Below are positions 29,257 to 41,435 of a stretch of 64,000 bases of DNA, piece by piece. Both the position numbers and the translations under genes were made by a program. Where the stretch lies: NCBI RefSeq assembly GCF_016859285.1, contig NC_053406.1, positions 11,544,026 to 11,608,025 of the forward strand. Reading direction: 5' to 3'. The number at the start of each line of letters is the position of its first letter. The stretch's first letter is position 1. Under the pieces are notes generated by a model. That model had not been told where the DNA came from. It did not search any database and worked only from the letters and a program-made list of their open reading frames with translations. This DNA is from Xiphias gladius. Its lineage: Eukaryota; Chordata; Actinopteri; Istiophoriformes; Xiphiidae.

Positions 29257-32200
29257 ACACACAGTACAGTTGAAAGGCATAAAACTCCTTTCTCTCCTTA
29301 GCACTGATATAATTACAACAAGATTAAATGTGAGTGAATTCAAAATGCTACAAGAGGATCACTGCTCAGATAAAGACACCTCTGGTATTTCTGCTGCTCC
29401 GGACATGTAGCATTAAAAAAAAAAAACTCACTGTGCAGCCACTCTGTGTTGGTGCACATGTAGCTTCTCCCTCTTGGTTCTTGATTTGGAGTCAATTTGT
29501 GTTGGGTGTTATTTGTTCCACAGGCATGACAGAATTAATGAAGCGAGGTCACTGGCAGATGGTGAGTTTTTATAATCTGTGTTTAAAAAAAACAAAAAAA
29601 AAACAGTCCAGACTCAGTAAATGGATGGAAACGCCAGCTCTGTCGAATAAAGCTTTTTCTGTAGTTTTATCTGGTTGGAAATCTAGTACAGGGATCCAAC
29701 TGTAGCTGTGATTGTCAATAGTTTCCTCTGGACTGGGAATGAGTAATTACAAACCATTTGATGTGGATGTTTTAACCTGCTCCAAAAAAATACAAACATT
29801 CTCATTGGAATAAGTCAAAATGGAAGGGGTTTTGCCAAATGTAAACTTAATGTGTTGTTTTTCCAGATCTTTGGTTGGATCTTTGGAGTTTTCATTTTTG
29901 AGGCTAAGGAGTAAGGTGAGATGGGATTAAAATATCAAATAGGTTTTTGGGATGAATACAAAAGAAACAGGATTTTTACATGTCCTCCTCAGCCAACCAG
30001 AGTAGGCTGTGTCCGTTGGCGGCTGGTGAATGTGTGCTCTATGTTCTGACAGACAGAAGAATGAACTGCTTTATTACCTGTGTGCTGGGCTTCCAATCAT
30101 CATAGATGTCTTATACACTACTGCAAAAACAGCTAGACTATAATGTATTAAGATATATAGTTCCATGTGCACAGATATGCATTGTCATACTAATATTATA
30201 ACCTGCAGTGCATACAGTTATCGTGCAATGCATAATAAAGTCCCTGTACACAGAAAAGAGATTTTAATCTGCACTGCTCCCATTTTATCTCCCCTCAAAT
30301 CCATGCCCTACAATTTTTTTTCAACTCTTTAGCAGGAGTTCAGCCATCTCCACACTCCACCTTCTCCCAGTGTCACACTCCCAATCCAGCTCAAATCCCA
30401 GTTGATCCTGTTTAATCACCAGAATCACACCAGGAACAATCCTGGGGACAGCTCCTATCTGATGGCTTTGGTTGTTGCCTCCTATAACTTTCATCTCCAG
30501 TGTTGATAAGCATCAAATACTATATCCACCTCATACTTGCACATGAAAATGAATTGTTGTTCAGTGAAATCCAACGTGACCAAATCATAGCTCGGGGTAT
30601 TCATCAGCAGATGGAGTTTGCTCCGTTGTCATGGAGATTGATCTGTTGACATGTGATCTCTTAAGCTGTTATGATTTCATCCACAGTAGTTTTAGGACTT
30701 TTCAGCCATGTATGCTTATAAATTATGCATAAAAGTACATTTTTCAGTTTGGATATAGTGGTGTGACAAAATAATCCCAATGTAAGGTATACAAACTAGG
30801 TAGCTAACTCCAGGAAAAGCTACTAACTTGACATTAAGTGCATCGAGGGATGAGTCAAGAACCCAAGATGTGTAATGCCAAATTTACAATGCACTGAAGA
30901 AAAGAGTGCCTTTTGAAGCATTTGGTGTTTTCATTTACTTTTCATGTTATGTCGGCAAAACCCTCTCCTACGCATGCATTGGCTAAGATTGCTCAGTCCA
31001 TTTTCCTCAGGAACTACATTTATCCTGGACGATCATGCAACTCACAAATTATTGTTAACTACCCCTAACCGTGCCCTCAACACAGTTTATTTGCCCTAAC
31101 CACAATCTTTCCCTAACCTTAGTCATACCATAGTTGTTATGTGTTGATATAGTAGAAAGCAAGAACTTTAAAAATGTTACCACTGGACAAAAAAAAGTGT
31201 TGGCACTAATCAAGGGATTTTGCGAAATCACTAAATGAAGGCCTGATGGTTTATTATAAAACTGAGGATGACCTTTTATAAAAGACTTATTTTCTAACAG
31301 ACCAACAAGTCTGCACCTAGACTTGTTAGTAAATGATTAATAAATGGCTGAGTTTCTCCTTTTAAAATAAATCATTTAGATTAATTAGATTAGTAGCCAA
31401 CCCCCCCCCCAAAAAAAACAGCAATGTATAGTAAAGAAAGACCTATTTTTCACAATCTGGCATTTCAAAATCTGTTATTTAAGGGCTGATTTAGTGGCTG
31501 ATTTATTAATATTTATTAATAAAGAAGCCAGTATTATATATAGCCTTTATAAAGTATGCCTTATTAGAAAGTGATCCCAATATACCTTGATAAAAAAAGG
31601 TTTACAACCAACAACTAGTGTATTTTTAAAGCCTGCAGCTACTTTGGTGTATGACTGGAAGCTGTTGTAGCCTCTGAAGCATCCACGGAGGGTAACATCA
31701 CTCTCCTCCGGGGTGTGTACTTGCCCCCCTGTAGTGCTGTTGGCACAGGGGCAGTAAGGTTATCTACAAGCTATCAGCAGACCATCAGTATCATTCAGGG
31801 TATCTGTGTCATCTGCGGCATGTTCCAACCCAGGAGCCAGAGCCTATCTTCATTTCCATTACTCCATCGCAAAATCAAAGATGAAAGATAGCGGCGTGCC
31901 CGGGACTAGAAAGCCCACCATCGGAGAGGAGAAGTGATCTACTTCGTTTGAGTTTTGCAATTAAGTCTTTGTCTGGCTGCTCAGTGTGTTTTCCACATGT
32001 CACCCAAATTCCATAACAGCATGCTGCAGCATACCCTGCCAACACTTATCATATCAGCATGCGACAGGAGGGAGCCAATGTGCATTAAACTTCACGTTTT
32101 CCAGCACACTCGAACACAAACTGCAGCTCAGTAAGCAAGACAGTCACTCTGTCGAATGGCACTGGTCTGGTCTTGCATAAAACAAAAACCTCGAAATCTT

Positions 32201-32635
32201 AGACAAGTATCAGAACAAGGCAGAACTCTGTCTAGCCTACAAGTCCCCCCCCCATACACACACACCCCACCCGCTGACCACCATATGCCAAAAATTATCA
32301 TACAAGTTTCTCTTTGTATCCATATTTAAAACAAGATGGAGAAGAATTGAGCCTTTATATGAGGGGGAGGTTGTGTGTTTATCCAGCAGCGCCAGCACCA
32401 GGAAACAAGAGAAAGCCCCCTTTGCTGCTGGTGGAAGCAGGAAAGGGTCGGAGACTGCAGGACTGGTGGGAGGAGAGGTGACTGGAGACAGAGAGAGAAA
32501 GAAGGAGAAAGAAACTCTTTGAGTGACAGTAATTTAGGAACCTGGACTTTTTATGATTTTCCTGCTTTTGGGAAAGCACACAGACTTCTGGGTACAGCAC
32601 TTGGGACCAAATCAAAGACATCTTTTACCATTGAA

Positions 32636-32637
<2 letters not shown>

Positions 32638-32710
<73 letters not shown>
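32638..32710. repeat. (GT)n microsatellite
   Basis: Pure GT run of about 36 units. Confidence 0.96.
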
Positions 32711-32711
<1 letters not shown>

Positions 32712-35706
32712 CCGTGTAAGTTTGTTTGCATGTCTGACTATCTGTATATAATCTGCACATGTTTGCATGAGTAGTATGTACAGCAAGTAAACCAATCGCC
32801 AGACAAATCAAAAAAGTCAAATTCTTATCATTTTTTGTGCAAGGAAATATGAACCATATTGAACTGCAGCTTTTGTGCATATTTTCCCAATATTGCAAAA
32901 GAGGATAAAATAATTTTGGTCATTGTGGTGTAAACAGTGTCTACGCTTCAGGCCTCTGAGAGGGCGTTTCCAGTTGATTGACATTTGAGACCCAGAGATG
33001 CTAGGTGACCCACTGTCAACTTCTGTGGTGCGCTACTGACTTGAGCATGTCAGAGCCCTTTATATCCTACGAAGATTTTTTTTTTTGTTTTTTTTAACAT
33101 AGCGTTGGTTATAGCGAGCTGAAGTTTGGGCTAACTTTTGTTCCACTAGCTTCTGTAACTCAATGCAATCTCTTTGTTTCTCTTTCACTGGCCTTTTTGA
33201 ACGAGCATGTCCATGACTGGCCGAGGGACTGACTGACTGAGTGATTAAGTTATGCCATTGGTCAGCTGAATGCCGCATGACTAAGTGCGGAAGTTAAACT
33301 GTTGGTCTTTAGTCTTTCAAAATGAATTGGTGGAAACAGTTTCTATTGTGTCATCAGCTTACAGGCAGTGCTGCCAACTTTGCACCTTTGTCTCTAGATT
33401 TACTGACTTTTCAGACCCCTTTAGCAACTTTTCTTCACAAAAGCACCTAGTGACAAATCTAGCGACTTGTTGGACAAACCTAAGCTACTTTCCATAGAAG
33501 AGAGTTGACAGTATTGCCCTGCGAGCAAGAGGTGAGGCTTTCCCTCCCATGGCTTGGAAGTGACTGCTGGTTAACATGTAGTCTTAAAGGGCCACATTTC
33601 AGTCATTATTTCATAGTTATTCCATTATCTGACAACAGAAAAACAGATAAAGGGGGGTCCAGCCACATGCTAGGTTTTTACTTAGTCTTGTTAAACAAAA
33701 TGAAGCATGTTCCTGGAGTTTACTTTCCATATTCTGAGGGAAATTAGCATCCGCTACAGTAGTTAATATAAGAAGTTGAAACCTTCATGATTTTAACAAA
33801 GTTAAAAAAACAATTACTTGTGAGCATAGTAAATACTACAGGCGCAGAAGTATTTGTACTTACATCGTAACTTGCTTTCATCCATATCCATAAACCCTCT
33901 ATCGCCCTCCTCTAGTCCTCCTCTTTCTAGGTGTAATCTCTGCTGTCTAAAAACGTCTACATCATTCAGTCTTCGGATCGAGTCATCTCCTCTGTTGAGC
34001 TGTGATGTTTAGCCCACAAACATCTTGAGGTTATGGAAAATGTTGTTCATTAAAGGCCACCGAAAACACAATTATCAAATAAACCACAAAATTAGATCAT
34101 TTTTCCAAAATTTACCGTCCTCTGTTACAAGGCTGGATTTTTAGTTTTTAGCGTAGTTACGTAGTTAGTTTGTATAAGGTTATCTTACTTCTGGAACAAA
34201 ACCTGGAACTTCTCTATATACCATTAGCTCTTTAATACATCTGTCCCTTTACAACATTCATCGTTTGAGAGGAACCATTTTGCTGTAAGGGTTAGGTCAA
34301 AAAAATGGAAACTTAGCCTACATGTATATATGTTACATTATATAAAAGGAGGGCTCTAGCTAGCTTTAGCTGTTTCTCTTTCATGGGTCCAGTTGTGGTG
34401 ATGACAAACAACCAGACTGTTGAAATTCACAAGAACAGGTAGTAGTAGCAGTAACCTCAGCACTCCATACCTTACTCCATGATTCGAATCACAACATGAA
34501 ATAACTTATGTGCTGAGTGCTGATATCCAACAAGAGCAATGGCTAACATCGTCGGCCCCCCAGCTAGTTAACTGGGGCCACTATGCTTTTTTTTTTTTTT
34601 TTTTACGTTTGGCTAAAAAAAAAAGTACATGAGTAAAATTTCTAAGCTAAAATGAATTTTAATTTCTGTTTGCTTTTAAATAAATACACTTGATTGAATT
34701 TGGCTAAACAACCCAACTCTCTCTTTTATGTGTACCACATGAGGTTCATAGCACAGCAGTAAACCTTTTGTTTTATTAGACCCAGTATCCTCAGGCATCA
34801 CAAGTTCTGGAGCTCCAGTAAAACTTTTATCAGTATCATTAGTTGCAATGGCATTAGGCAGTGTCTATATGCCATCCTCAAACATTTTCTGGCATTTCCT
34901 TTAATCTTGGGTTGAGAAAGTAATATATTCAAGACATTTTTATTGTCCTAGCCTCTTACAGCCATGAAGCTGAAATTTTTTGCCAGCAAATTATTGAGAA
35001 GGGAACAAAGTGTAGGAATGCAAGGGGTTGTAAATGGTCCTACTGATGGATCTATGTTTTTGCCCGTGTCAAAACAGAGCCAGGACTGAATAGGCCTCCT
35101 CATGACCCTCTGGCCTCGGTTCCATGTTCAGGCTGCTCAGGAAAGCCTGAGGTTTGGAGGTTTGAAACCACAACGACCTTCTCGCTCCTTTCGCTTCATT
35201 TTTGTGCTTTTTTATTCCGAAATGAGACACTGGATAAATTACGTTGACTATGAAGGGCCCCCTTGTTCACTTAGAATAATAAAGAACGCGTACCCTGGTG
35301 GAGAAGGTTGCAGTAATTTTGCCTGTAAGTGTGTGTGAGTTCATCTGGGCTCAAGAGTTGGCTGAGCGAGACAGAGCCGAGAGAGAACGAGCAGGGGAGA
35401 GCCTCATTTCCTCCATGATGGATGAGCCTATTAGCTGTCTGGTGTTAGTGCAGGTTTAGCCTTACACCTCAGATTAGTGGCACACACGACAGCTGATTAT
35501 GGCAACCAAAGAAAGGAGAAAAGAGGAGCTGCTGAGGATGAAATGACAAGATCAATTCTGGAAAAAGTCTGAATCAAAAGAAGTAACACAAATCAGCTCC
35601 TGCACATTGTATATACATGTGTAAACATATTCACAAGAACAACCAGGCCTACAGGGACCACACAGTCAACCACAGCAAGGTGTTGTTTTTTTTATGGATT
35701 ATTGGA

Positions 35707-35745
35707 CTAATTGATTGTTTGTATTCCATACAAACAATCAATTAG
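35707..35745. repeat. 18-bp perfect inverted repeat, 3-nt loop
   Basis: CTAATTGATTGTTTGTAT and ATACAAACAATCAATTAG are exact reverse complements separated by TCC. Confidence 0.92.
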
Positions 35746-35984
35746 GCCAGAACGAGAGGTCAGTCCCACTTTTTCTCTCAAACTGGATGGACACCGGAAC
35801 ATTTAGCAGTTTCTCATGTTAAATTTTAAATCAAATGAATGAGTTGGGATCAATTTTGCTCTGTTCCTCATAAAATTTAATAGGTGCAAAATCCATTGTG
35901 ACTTCACCCTGAATGTGTTTATATTGTCTCAGATGTGTCAATTGATAATTGAGAGAGATTAAATGTTCTGTGTGTATTTTACAT

Positions 35985-36448
35985 TAAAAGTAAAAGTACT
36001 CCTTACATTAAAAACATGTCTACTATTATTGATATATTACTGTATATTATAACATTGATGCATCAAAGTGTAAGCATCATTTTAATACCATAGCAGGTTG
36101 AGGTGAAGCTACTTTTAACTGCTTTGTACACTGTTAGATAGTTTAGCCCAGTGGTTCCGAACCTGGGGGTCTGGTCCCTCCAAAGGGTCGGAGATAAATC
36201 TGAGGAGTCATGAGATGATTAGAGGAAAGGGGAAAAACTAAAGTTCCGATACACTTTTTTGTTTTCATTTAATTAAAGCACCTCTAGCTGTCAAATGAGT
36301 AAAAAGTACAATATGTCCCTCTGAAACATAGTGGAGTAGAAGTATAAAGTGGTAAAAAGTTGAAATACTCAATTATAGTACAAGAACCTAGAAATTTTAC
36401 TTAAGTACATTACTTGAGTAAATGTGCTTAGTTACTTTCCACCAATGC
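35985..36448 (+). repeat. Fish MITE, interrupted by a hAT-like end
   Basis: Starts in AAAAGTAAAAGTACTCCTTA and ends with TTACTTGAGTAAATGTGCTT and TTACTTTCCACCAATG, matching a familiar teleost element with CAGTGGTGGAA-type termini. Its middle is split at 36149 by a sequence starting CAGTGGTTCCGAACCTGGGG, which has the hAT-like end seen in grk7 intron 2. The host sequence resumes at about 36290 (AGCTGTCAAATGAG). Confidence 0.7.
36149..36285 (+). mobile_element. hAT-like MITE fragment nested in a MITE
   Basis: Left terminus CAGTGGTTCCGAACC, related to the element at 9418-9733. No matching right terminus is visible before host sequence resumes, so it is truncated. Confidence 0.6.
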
Positions 36449-36489
36449 TTTGTTGATAAATAAAAAAAAATACAAAATAAAGAAGAATA

Positions 36490-36625
36490 AGACAAGACAG
36501 TTTTATTTTAATGGCCCGAAATCACAAATTTAGCTTCAGAGGCTTTACAAGTCTTTATACCGTACTATACTCTCAGAAGGACCCTCAGGAGGAGCAACAG
36601 AGGAGGGATCCTCCACAAAACAAAA
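36490..36625 (+). repeat. Dispersed repeat with CAAGT prefix, copy 2
   Basis: Shares TTTTATTT, GGCCCGAAATCACAAATTT, AGAGGCTTTACAAGTC and AGGAGCAACAGAGGAGGGAT with the repeat family seen at 24226-24590. Confidence 0.65.
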
Positions 36626-36795
36626 CAGAAAGAAGACCACAGTCTTGGAAACTTAAAAGTGAGACTTTATTCTCTCTCTACTAATACAACATATGGACTT
36701 TGTCAGATACCAAGTCTAGCAGCACAACACATTAGCACAGTAGATCAGTAAGTCTTGGGAACAGGGGCAAATGCATGTATGATAACATCCCACCC

Positions 36796-36798
<3 letters not shown>

Positions 36799-36852
<54 letters not shown>

Positions 36853-36864
36853 AACACACACACA
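36799..36864. repeat. (CA)n microsatellite
   Basis: Pure to 36851, then interrupted by CCAA. Confidence 0.95.
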
Positions 36865-37287
36865 TTTTTACATGAACACATACACACACCCTTCAGATGT
36901 GGAGTGTTTCCAGAGGAGAGTCCACCTGATTCCCTCATCCATCCACAGGTTATATTTAGTACTCGTTTGACGTACCAGTGCCGAGGCTTACAGGGTGAGC
37001 AGTTGGGGGTTGGAGGGTGAGGGAGGATGAGGGGGGTTAAAGATAGTTTATATTCCTTTGCATGTCCTCCAACAACTCTCACTGTCTACATGACCCCCAT
37101 CTTCTCTCTGCTACCAGCTTTCTCTCACATACAATTCTGCCCTGGCTGTCTTTCTTTGATTCTTTCCTTTACTCTGTATCTCGCTGTTGCCCCACCATGT
37201 GTCCTCCCTCACTCACTCTGTGTAACATGTGTCACTCGCACTCTCTCTGGCATGCGCTCTATCTCTCATGCTCTCTCTGTCTCTCCA

Positions 37288-37490
37288 GCTGACAGCATGT
37301 AATTGAAATGGTCAAACACATGAAAACATGACAAATGGCAAGAGGTATTTGTGCTTCATCATCATCATTGCAGTGCCTCTCTCGCTGTCTGTCCCTTCAG
37401 CTGGAGCTCGGCTGACAGCTTGTAATCAAACTGCTCAGACACATGGCAAATGGTGGGAGATGTTTGTGCTTCATCATCATAATCATAATG
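37288..37490 (+). repeat. Imperfect direct duplication, about 80-bp units
   Basis: Unit 1 (37288-37371) and unit 2 (37411-37490) share GCTGACAGC-TGTAAT, CAAACACATG/CAGACACATG, GGCAAATGG/GACAAATGGC and TTTGTGCTTCATCATCAT, offset by about 123 bp. Differences are scattered, so the duplication is not recent. Confidence 0.75.
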
Positions 37491-38418
37491 GACAACCAAA
37501 CCCTTTCTCCTCCTCCCTCTGAACGTGTCTACACATTTGGCTGCGGCACAGAATGAGTAAACATGAGTAAAATATGAATTATGACTCTTTGGCCTGCGCA
37601 TGTTGTATTTTCTAACAGAGCGTCCCTGAGAAACGGGATTTGCAGATTAACAAGATTAAGGAAAATTAGTCTGATTAAATGTGATGTCTAAGTGTGTGGA
37701 GAACAACAAATTGATTTTAAACCCATTTTACGTCTGAGCCTATAATTTTTGGCTCACACTTTGTGATCACTGCTGATCCACTTCTGAATTGCTCTAAACT
37801 AAACAAGCCTGGAGGATCAAATTTGCTGGTGCCATGGTGGAGGCCGTTCTCTGGTAAGAAAACAGAGATAAAACAGTAATCAAGATAAGACAGCAGGTAC
37901 CATGCTGGGCAACTGACCTGGGGTTGATCACCAACAGACAGTCCTGACACCATACACTGATAAAAATGGTTGGGTCACTTGGTGTCACTCAGACCATCCA
38001 CAAATCTATGGGACATGATATAAACTGTATTTATAGAGAAGTTAGTTGTACTGAAGTTTGGGAGACATGGTGTTAACATTGATCTTCTGCAGAACTACAG
38101 TATAAAGTGATTACGGTGTAACATATTACTTAATTCTGTAGTTAATAACATAACTGAGGGAGTACAGTAAGATAATGACATGGGTTAAATGATATTGAAG
38201 AACATATAAAATAAATGGGCCACATCCCTAAAATGGCACGACTAGTCTTGTTTTCTTCCATGTACTGTACCGGTACCTGAGTAATGCAATAAAATTACAC
38301 CATAAAACGCAGGCTGTATGTATGTAAGTATCACCAAAATATCACCCTGTTGTAGCCTCTCTTGCATCCTTAATTTTTTTCCATTTTGTTCCAACCTTAA
38401 AGATCACTTCAGAGTTGC

Positions 38419-38670
38419 TATATGTAACTTTTTGCTGGACGGCCTGGGGCTAGCTGGTTAGCGTGCTAACTTCGGTAGAAGAAAAGAAGTGATAGACGTA
38501 GAAGCAAAACAACAGTTAAAATTAGCGTTGCTTTCCACTGCTGGAGACAGCTCTTTGCAGGTTAAGTCATGAAGTTTGTTGCTGAACTGGCAACGTTTCT
38601 TCAAGACTGGTAAGTAAACAGCTGTTAATGCTAAAGTTAGCTGTGTAGCGATTGCAAAAACTTACATATA
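38419..38670 (+). mobile_element. MITE-like repeat, copy 2, with terminal inverted repeats
   Basis: Ends TATATGTAACTTTTTGC (38419-38435) and GCAAAAACTTACATATA (38654-38670) are inverted repeats with 16 of 17 matches. There is no coding capacity. It matches the reverse strand of 17993-18225. Confidence 0.8.
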
Positions 38671-41177
38671 GACCCTTTAATGACAAGTGTTCTACAGTAT
38701 ACAAAATGCTTGTTATTCTTAACTTATGGTCCACTTACTAACTTTTTCCAGATATCAGAGTCTTCATCAGTGGGTGGAGTGAGCTTACTTTTCATGTTGT
38801 AGTTGACAACATGATAAGAAACCAAATAAGTGTATTAACCGAAAATGTCAAACTATTCCTTTAAACCACTATTTTGAGGGTGAAGAGTGATAATTCATGC
38901 TCAGTGTGTATTTTGTTGTTTTCACATTTTGTAATTGTCAATTTTGGTTGTTTTGTCTCTTCATCTATTGCAAAAGATATGTTTAAGGTTTTTATTTTTT
39001 TTGTCATCAACACACAAACACTTTTTTTAGTTAATATTTTTTGTCCTTTACGTCTGATAGTGCAAAGTATGGAGATGGATGTGAAATGTGGGGAGAGAGA
39101 GGAGGGGAAAACATGCAACAAAGGTCCCTAGCCAGATTCGAACTTCGGACACTGCAGTTTTCTGGTCTAAGACCCCTTGGCCACCAAGACACCCGTGTTA
39201 TTTCTTAGTCTGACACAAAAAACAAATCAAATATTTAGGATACTTGAGATACAAAAAAAAAATGTTCCTGCTCATATTAAATGTATGTCGTATAATTTTT
39301 TGTTCTTAACTTAACAAGCAATATTTCGTATTTGTAGAAAAATACCTTAATTAAATAGTCATAAGATCAGAACATTTTCCCATGATCACAGAATATTGTT
39401 TGTTATGCCAAGATCGTGAAATAAATGTTTAGTGATACGGAAAAAAATGAAACATGAGAAAGAAACTGCACAGATGTTCGTCTGTAACACTACACCGTCC
39501 TGGTGGGAGATCCCTCGATGAGCAGACTGGTTTTCTTTTCCTAATAGTCTCTTCAGAGTTTTTCTGCTTTCACTGGGAGTCTTAAATTAATATTGCCTGG
39601 TAGGTGGTGGGTGTTACGTCTTTTAAACTAGATATTTGTGCTTTGTTTACTTGATCTTGTCCCATTAAGAGATGCATTCCTTTGTTTTGTGATTGATTCT
39701 TGATAAGTTCATTTCTTGGTACACTGGTTTTCGGTTAAGATTTTTTTTAGATTTGATTGTGAAGACAGGTTTCATGAGTAACCTTGATTTGACTTTGATA
39801 GCTAGAGGGGTGGACAAAATAACAAGCATATGTTACACTATAATGCGGCCTAGCAAAAATCCGCAACCTGTTACTGAAGAGCTGAATGAAACCTTTCTAA
39901 CACACACAAACAGAAATTTCAAAAGGTTGTATTGACTGCCGAGATTATATTGTAATGTGTTCCTGATATTATGTCTGCCACATGTTTATCACATTGCACT
40001 GTCTGTTTGTGTTGTGAAGCATTTTTTTGATCAAGGTTTCAGTTTTTAATCCAAATAAAGACCAGTGGTTACGGAATCATTTGGGTCTTTTTATTTCACA
40101 GCAGAGTACAAAGCGCTGCAGGGAAAGTTAAATCATACCGTCCCGCTGTTTTATTGTAGCTAACTCATGTTGATAATGATTTGATAACACGACACTACAG
40201 ACAATTACACGCACAGGAATGTCGGCAGGGAATATCAACAACTGCTGCCTTCTGCCAAATGCATAATCAAGTTGTTTTGGTATCTCCAGTTATCTAAAGC
40301 AGCCATCTTTCAGCTATCCTAAGCAGCTATCTTATGTCTCTGTCCCCTCCGACATCAGACGGGGGACAGAACAGTGAGAGGCAGACAACACTGGATACAC
40401 TGATAGTGCAGGGGTCTTGTTTTCCCATGTGTGTTGCCAGGATGTGATGTATAAATAGGCACCAGGCTGTTTGTGTGTGAGTGCAGGCTTAAGTTATGTG
40501 ACTATAGCTTGATAGGGGCTGTACAGGGCTGCGAGGCTGCGGCCGGGCGGGGAGTTATGGTGGGTCGGGGCTGTCGGTGTCGTCTCATGTCCTGAGATCT
40601 GAGAGACCTCTCCCACAAGGTGGTGACGGGCAGCAGAAGGGCACGGATTCAGAGTATTTTGGTGTTAATTGAGCTTATTGGCCTGCTATTCACAGCCTTG
40701 ATGTGATTGATTTAAAGGCTAGTGTGAGAGTGCGACAGGGCTGACCTCTCTGGTGGCGGTTCCTTAGATATGGCCTCAGGACCGCACAGCTGTGAGGAGT
40801 AATCCTCTCCCTCCATTTTTTTTTTCCAAAGAAGAGTGAGCAATCTGCCCTCCCTCAGTATTTTATTAGTTTTTCCGTCTGTAGAGAGGAGAAGAAGACG
40901 GGAAGGGAAAGCGAGGAGGGATAAATGTGAGGACCTGTGGCAGGAGCTGGGATTTGAACCTGTGCTCCATGGCGGGTTTTCCACAGTGGTGCACTAGTTA
41001 GACCAACAGTTAGTAAACATGTATAACATTACCCTGTTTACAATGAAAAAAATGTGTAACTACAATCTAACCCTACTGGATTCTGGAGTTTTCTTCTGAT
41101 ATGATTGCAATAAAACAACAGTGCTAGACTGATTTTCTGCTTTCCATGATTATGTGCGTGGATTTAAAAATATTAAC
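38671..41177. other. Gene-poor DNA
   Basis: No gene recognised. It includes a dispersed repeat at 39045-39194 and a segment near 39806-39940 starting GGGGTGGACAAAATAACA that looks like a repeat remnant. The strip 40920-41005 (GGATTTGAACCTGTGCTCC) has a tRNA-like B-box flavour but I could not fold it into a tRNA. Confidence 0.45.
39045..39194 (+). repeat. Dispersed repeat, copy 2
   Basis: Related to 13500-13637: GAGAGAGAGG, ACAAAGGTCCCTAGCCAGAT, TCGAACTTCGGACACTGCA and GGCCACCAAGACACCC. Confidence 0.6.
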
Positions 41178-41435
41178 ATTTGACAATTTGGGTAATACTC
41201 TTCATCACTTTCTTGAGAGTCTTACTGAGAGCTGAAAAGATTGATACTATTCGCAAGTCTGTATGATAAATTTTAAATCTGCTGCCAGCAGCTGGTTAGC
41301 TTGGCTTAGCATAAAGACAGGGGTAAAAACAGGGGTGAACAGCTAGCCTGCCTACCACCACCTCTAAAGTTCACTAATTGACATGTTCTCATAGTCTCAG
41401 CTAACTCTCAGCAAGCAAGCGGACAAGCTTTTTTC
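41178..41435 (+). repeat. Fold-back repeat family, copy B
   Basis: Left arm with CAGCAGCTGGTTAGCTTGGC and TTAGCATAAAGACAGG, then GAACAGCTAGCCTGCCTACC, and a right terminus CTAACTCTCAGCAAGCAAGC. The centre is deleted relative to the longer copies. Confidence 0.75.

Larger units (their letters stand above)
28761..35984. other. Gene-poor DNA
   Basis: No gene recognised. It contains a CA run at 29217-29254, a GT run at 32638-32710, homopolymers near 31401 and 34590, a stretch with CCCTAAC-like words at 31060-31130 and a hairpin at 35707-35745. Confidence 0.5.
36449..38418. other. Gene-poor DNA with a local duplication
   Basis: No gene recognised. It holds a CAAGT-type repeat relative (36490-36625), a CA array (36799-36864), a pyrimidine-rich strip and an imperfect tandem duplication at 37288-37490. 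Confidence 0.5.

Noticed and set aside
31060..31130. CCCTAAC-like words resembling telomere repeat
   Set aside because: Irregular spacing and few units; more like a dispersed repeat than an interstitial telomere.
35102..35338. 78-codon frame with a cysteine-containing tail
   Set aside because: Considered as a possible exon of a neighbouring gene such as atp1b3, but no similarity could be seen.
40920..41005. tRNA-like B-box wording (GGATTTGAACC)
   Set aside because: No matching acceptor stem, A box or anticodon arm could be assembled; probably a repeat tail.
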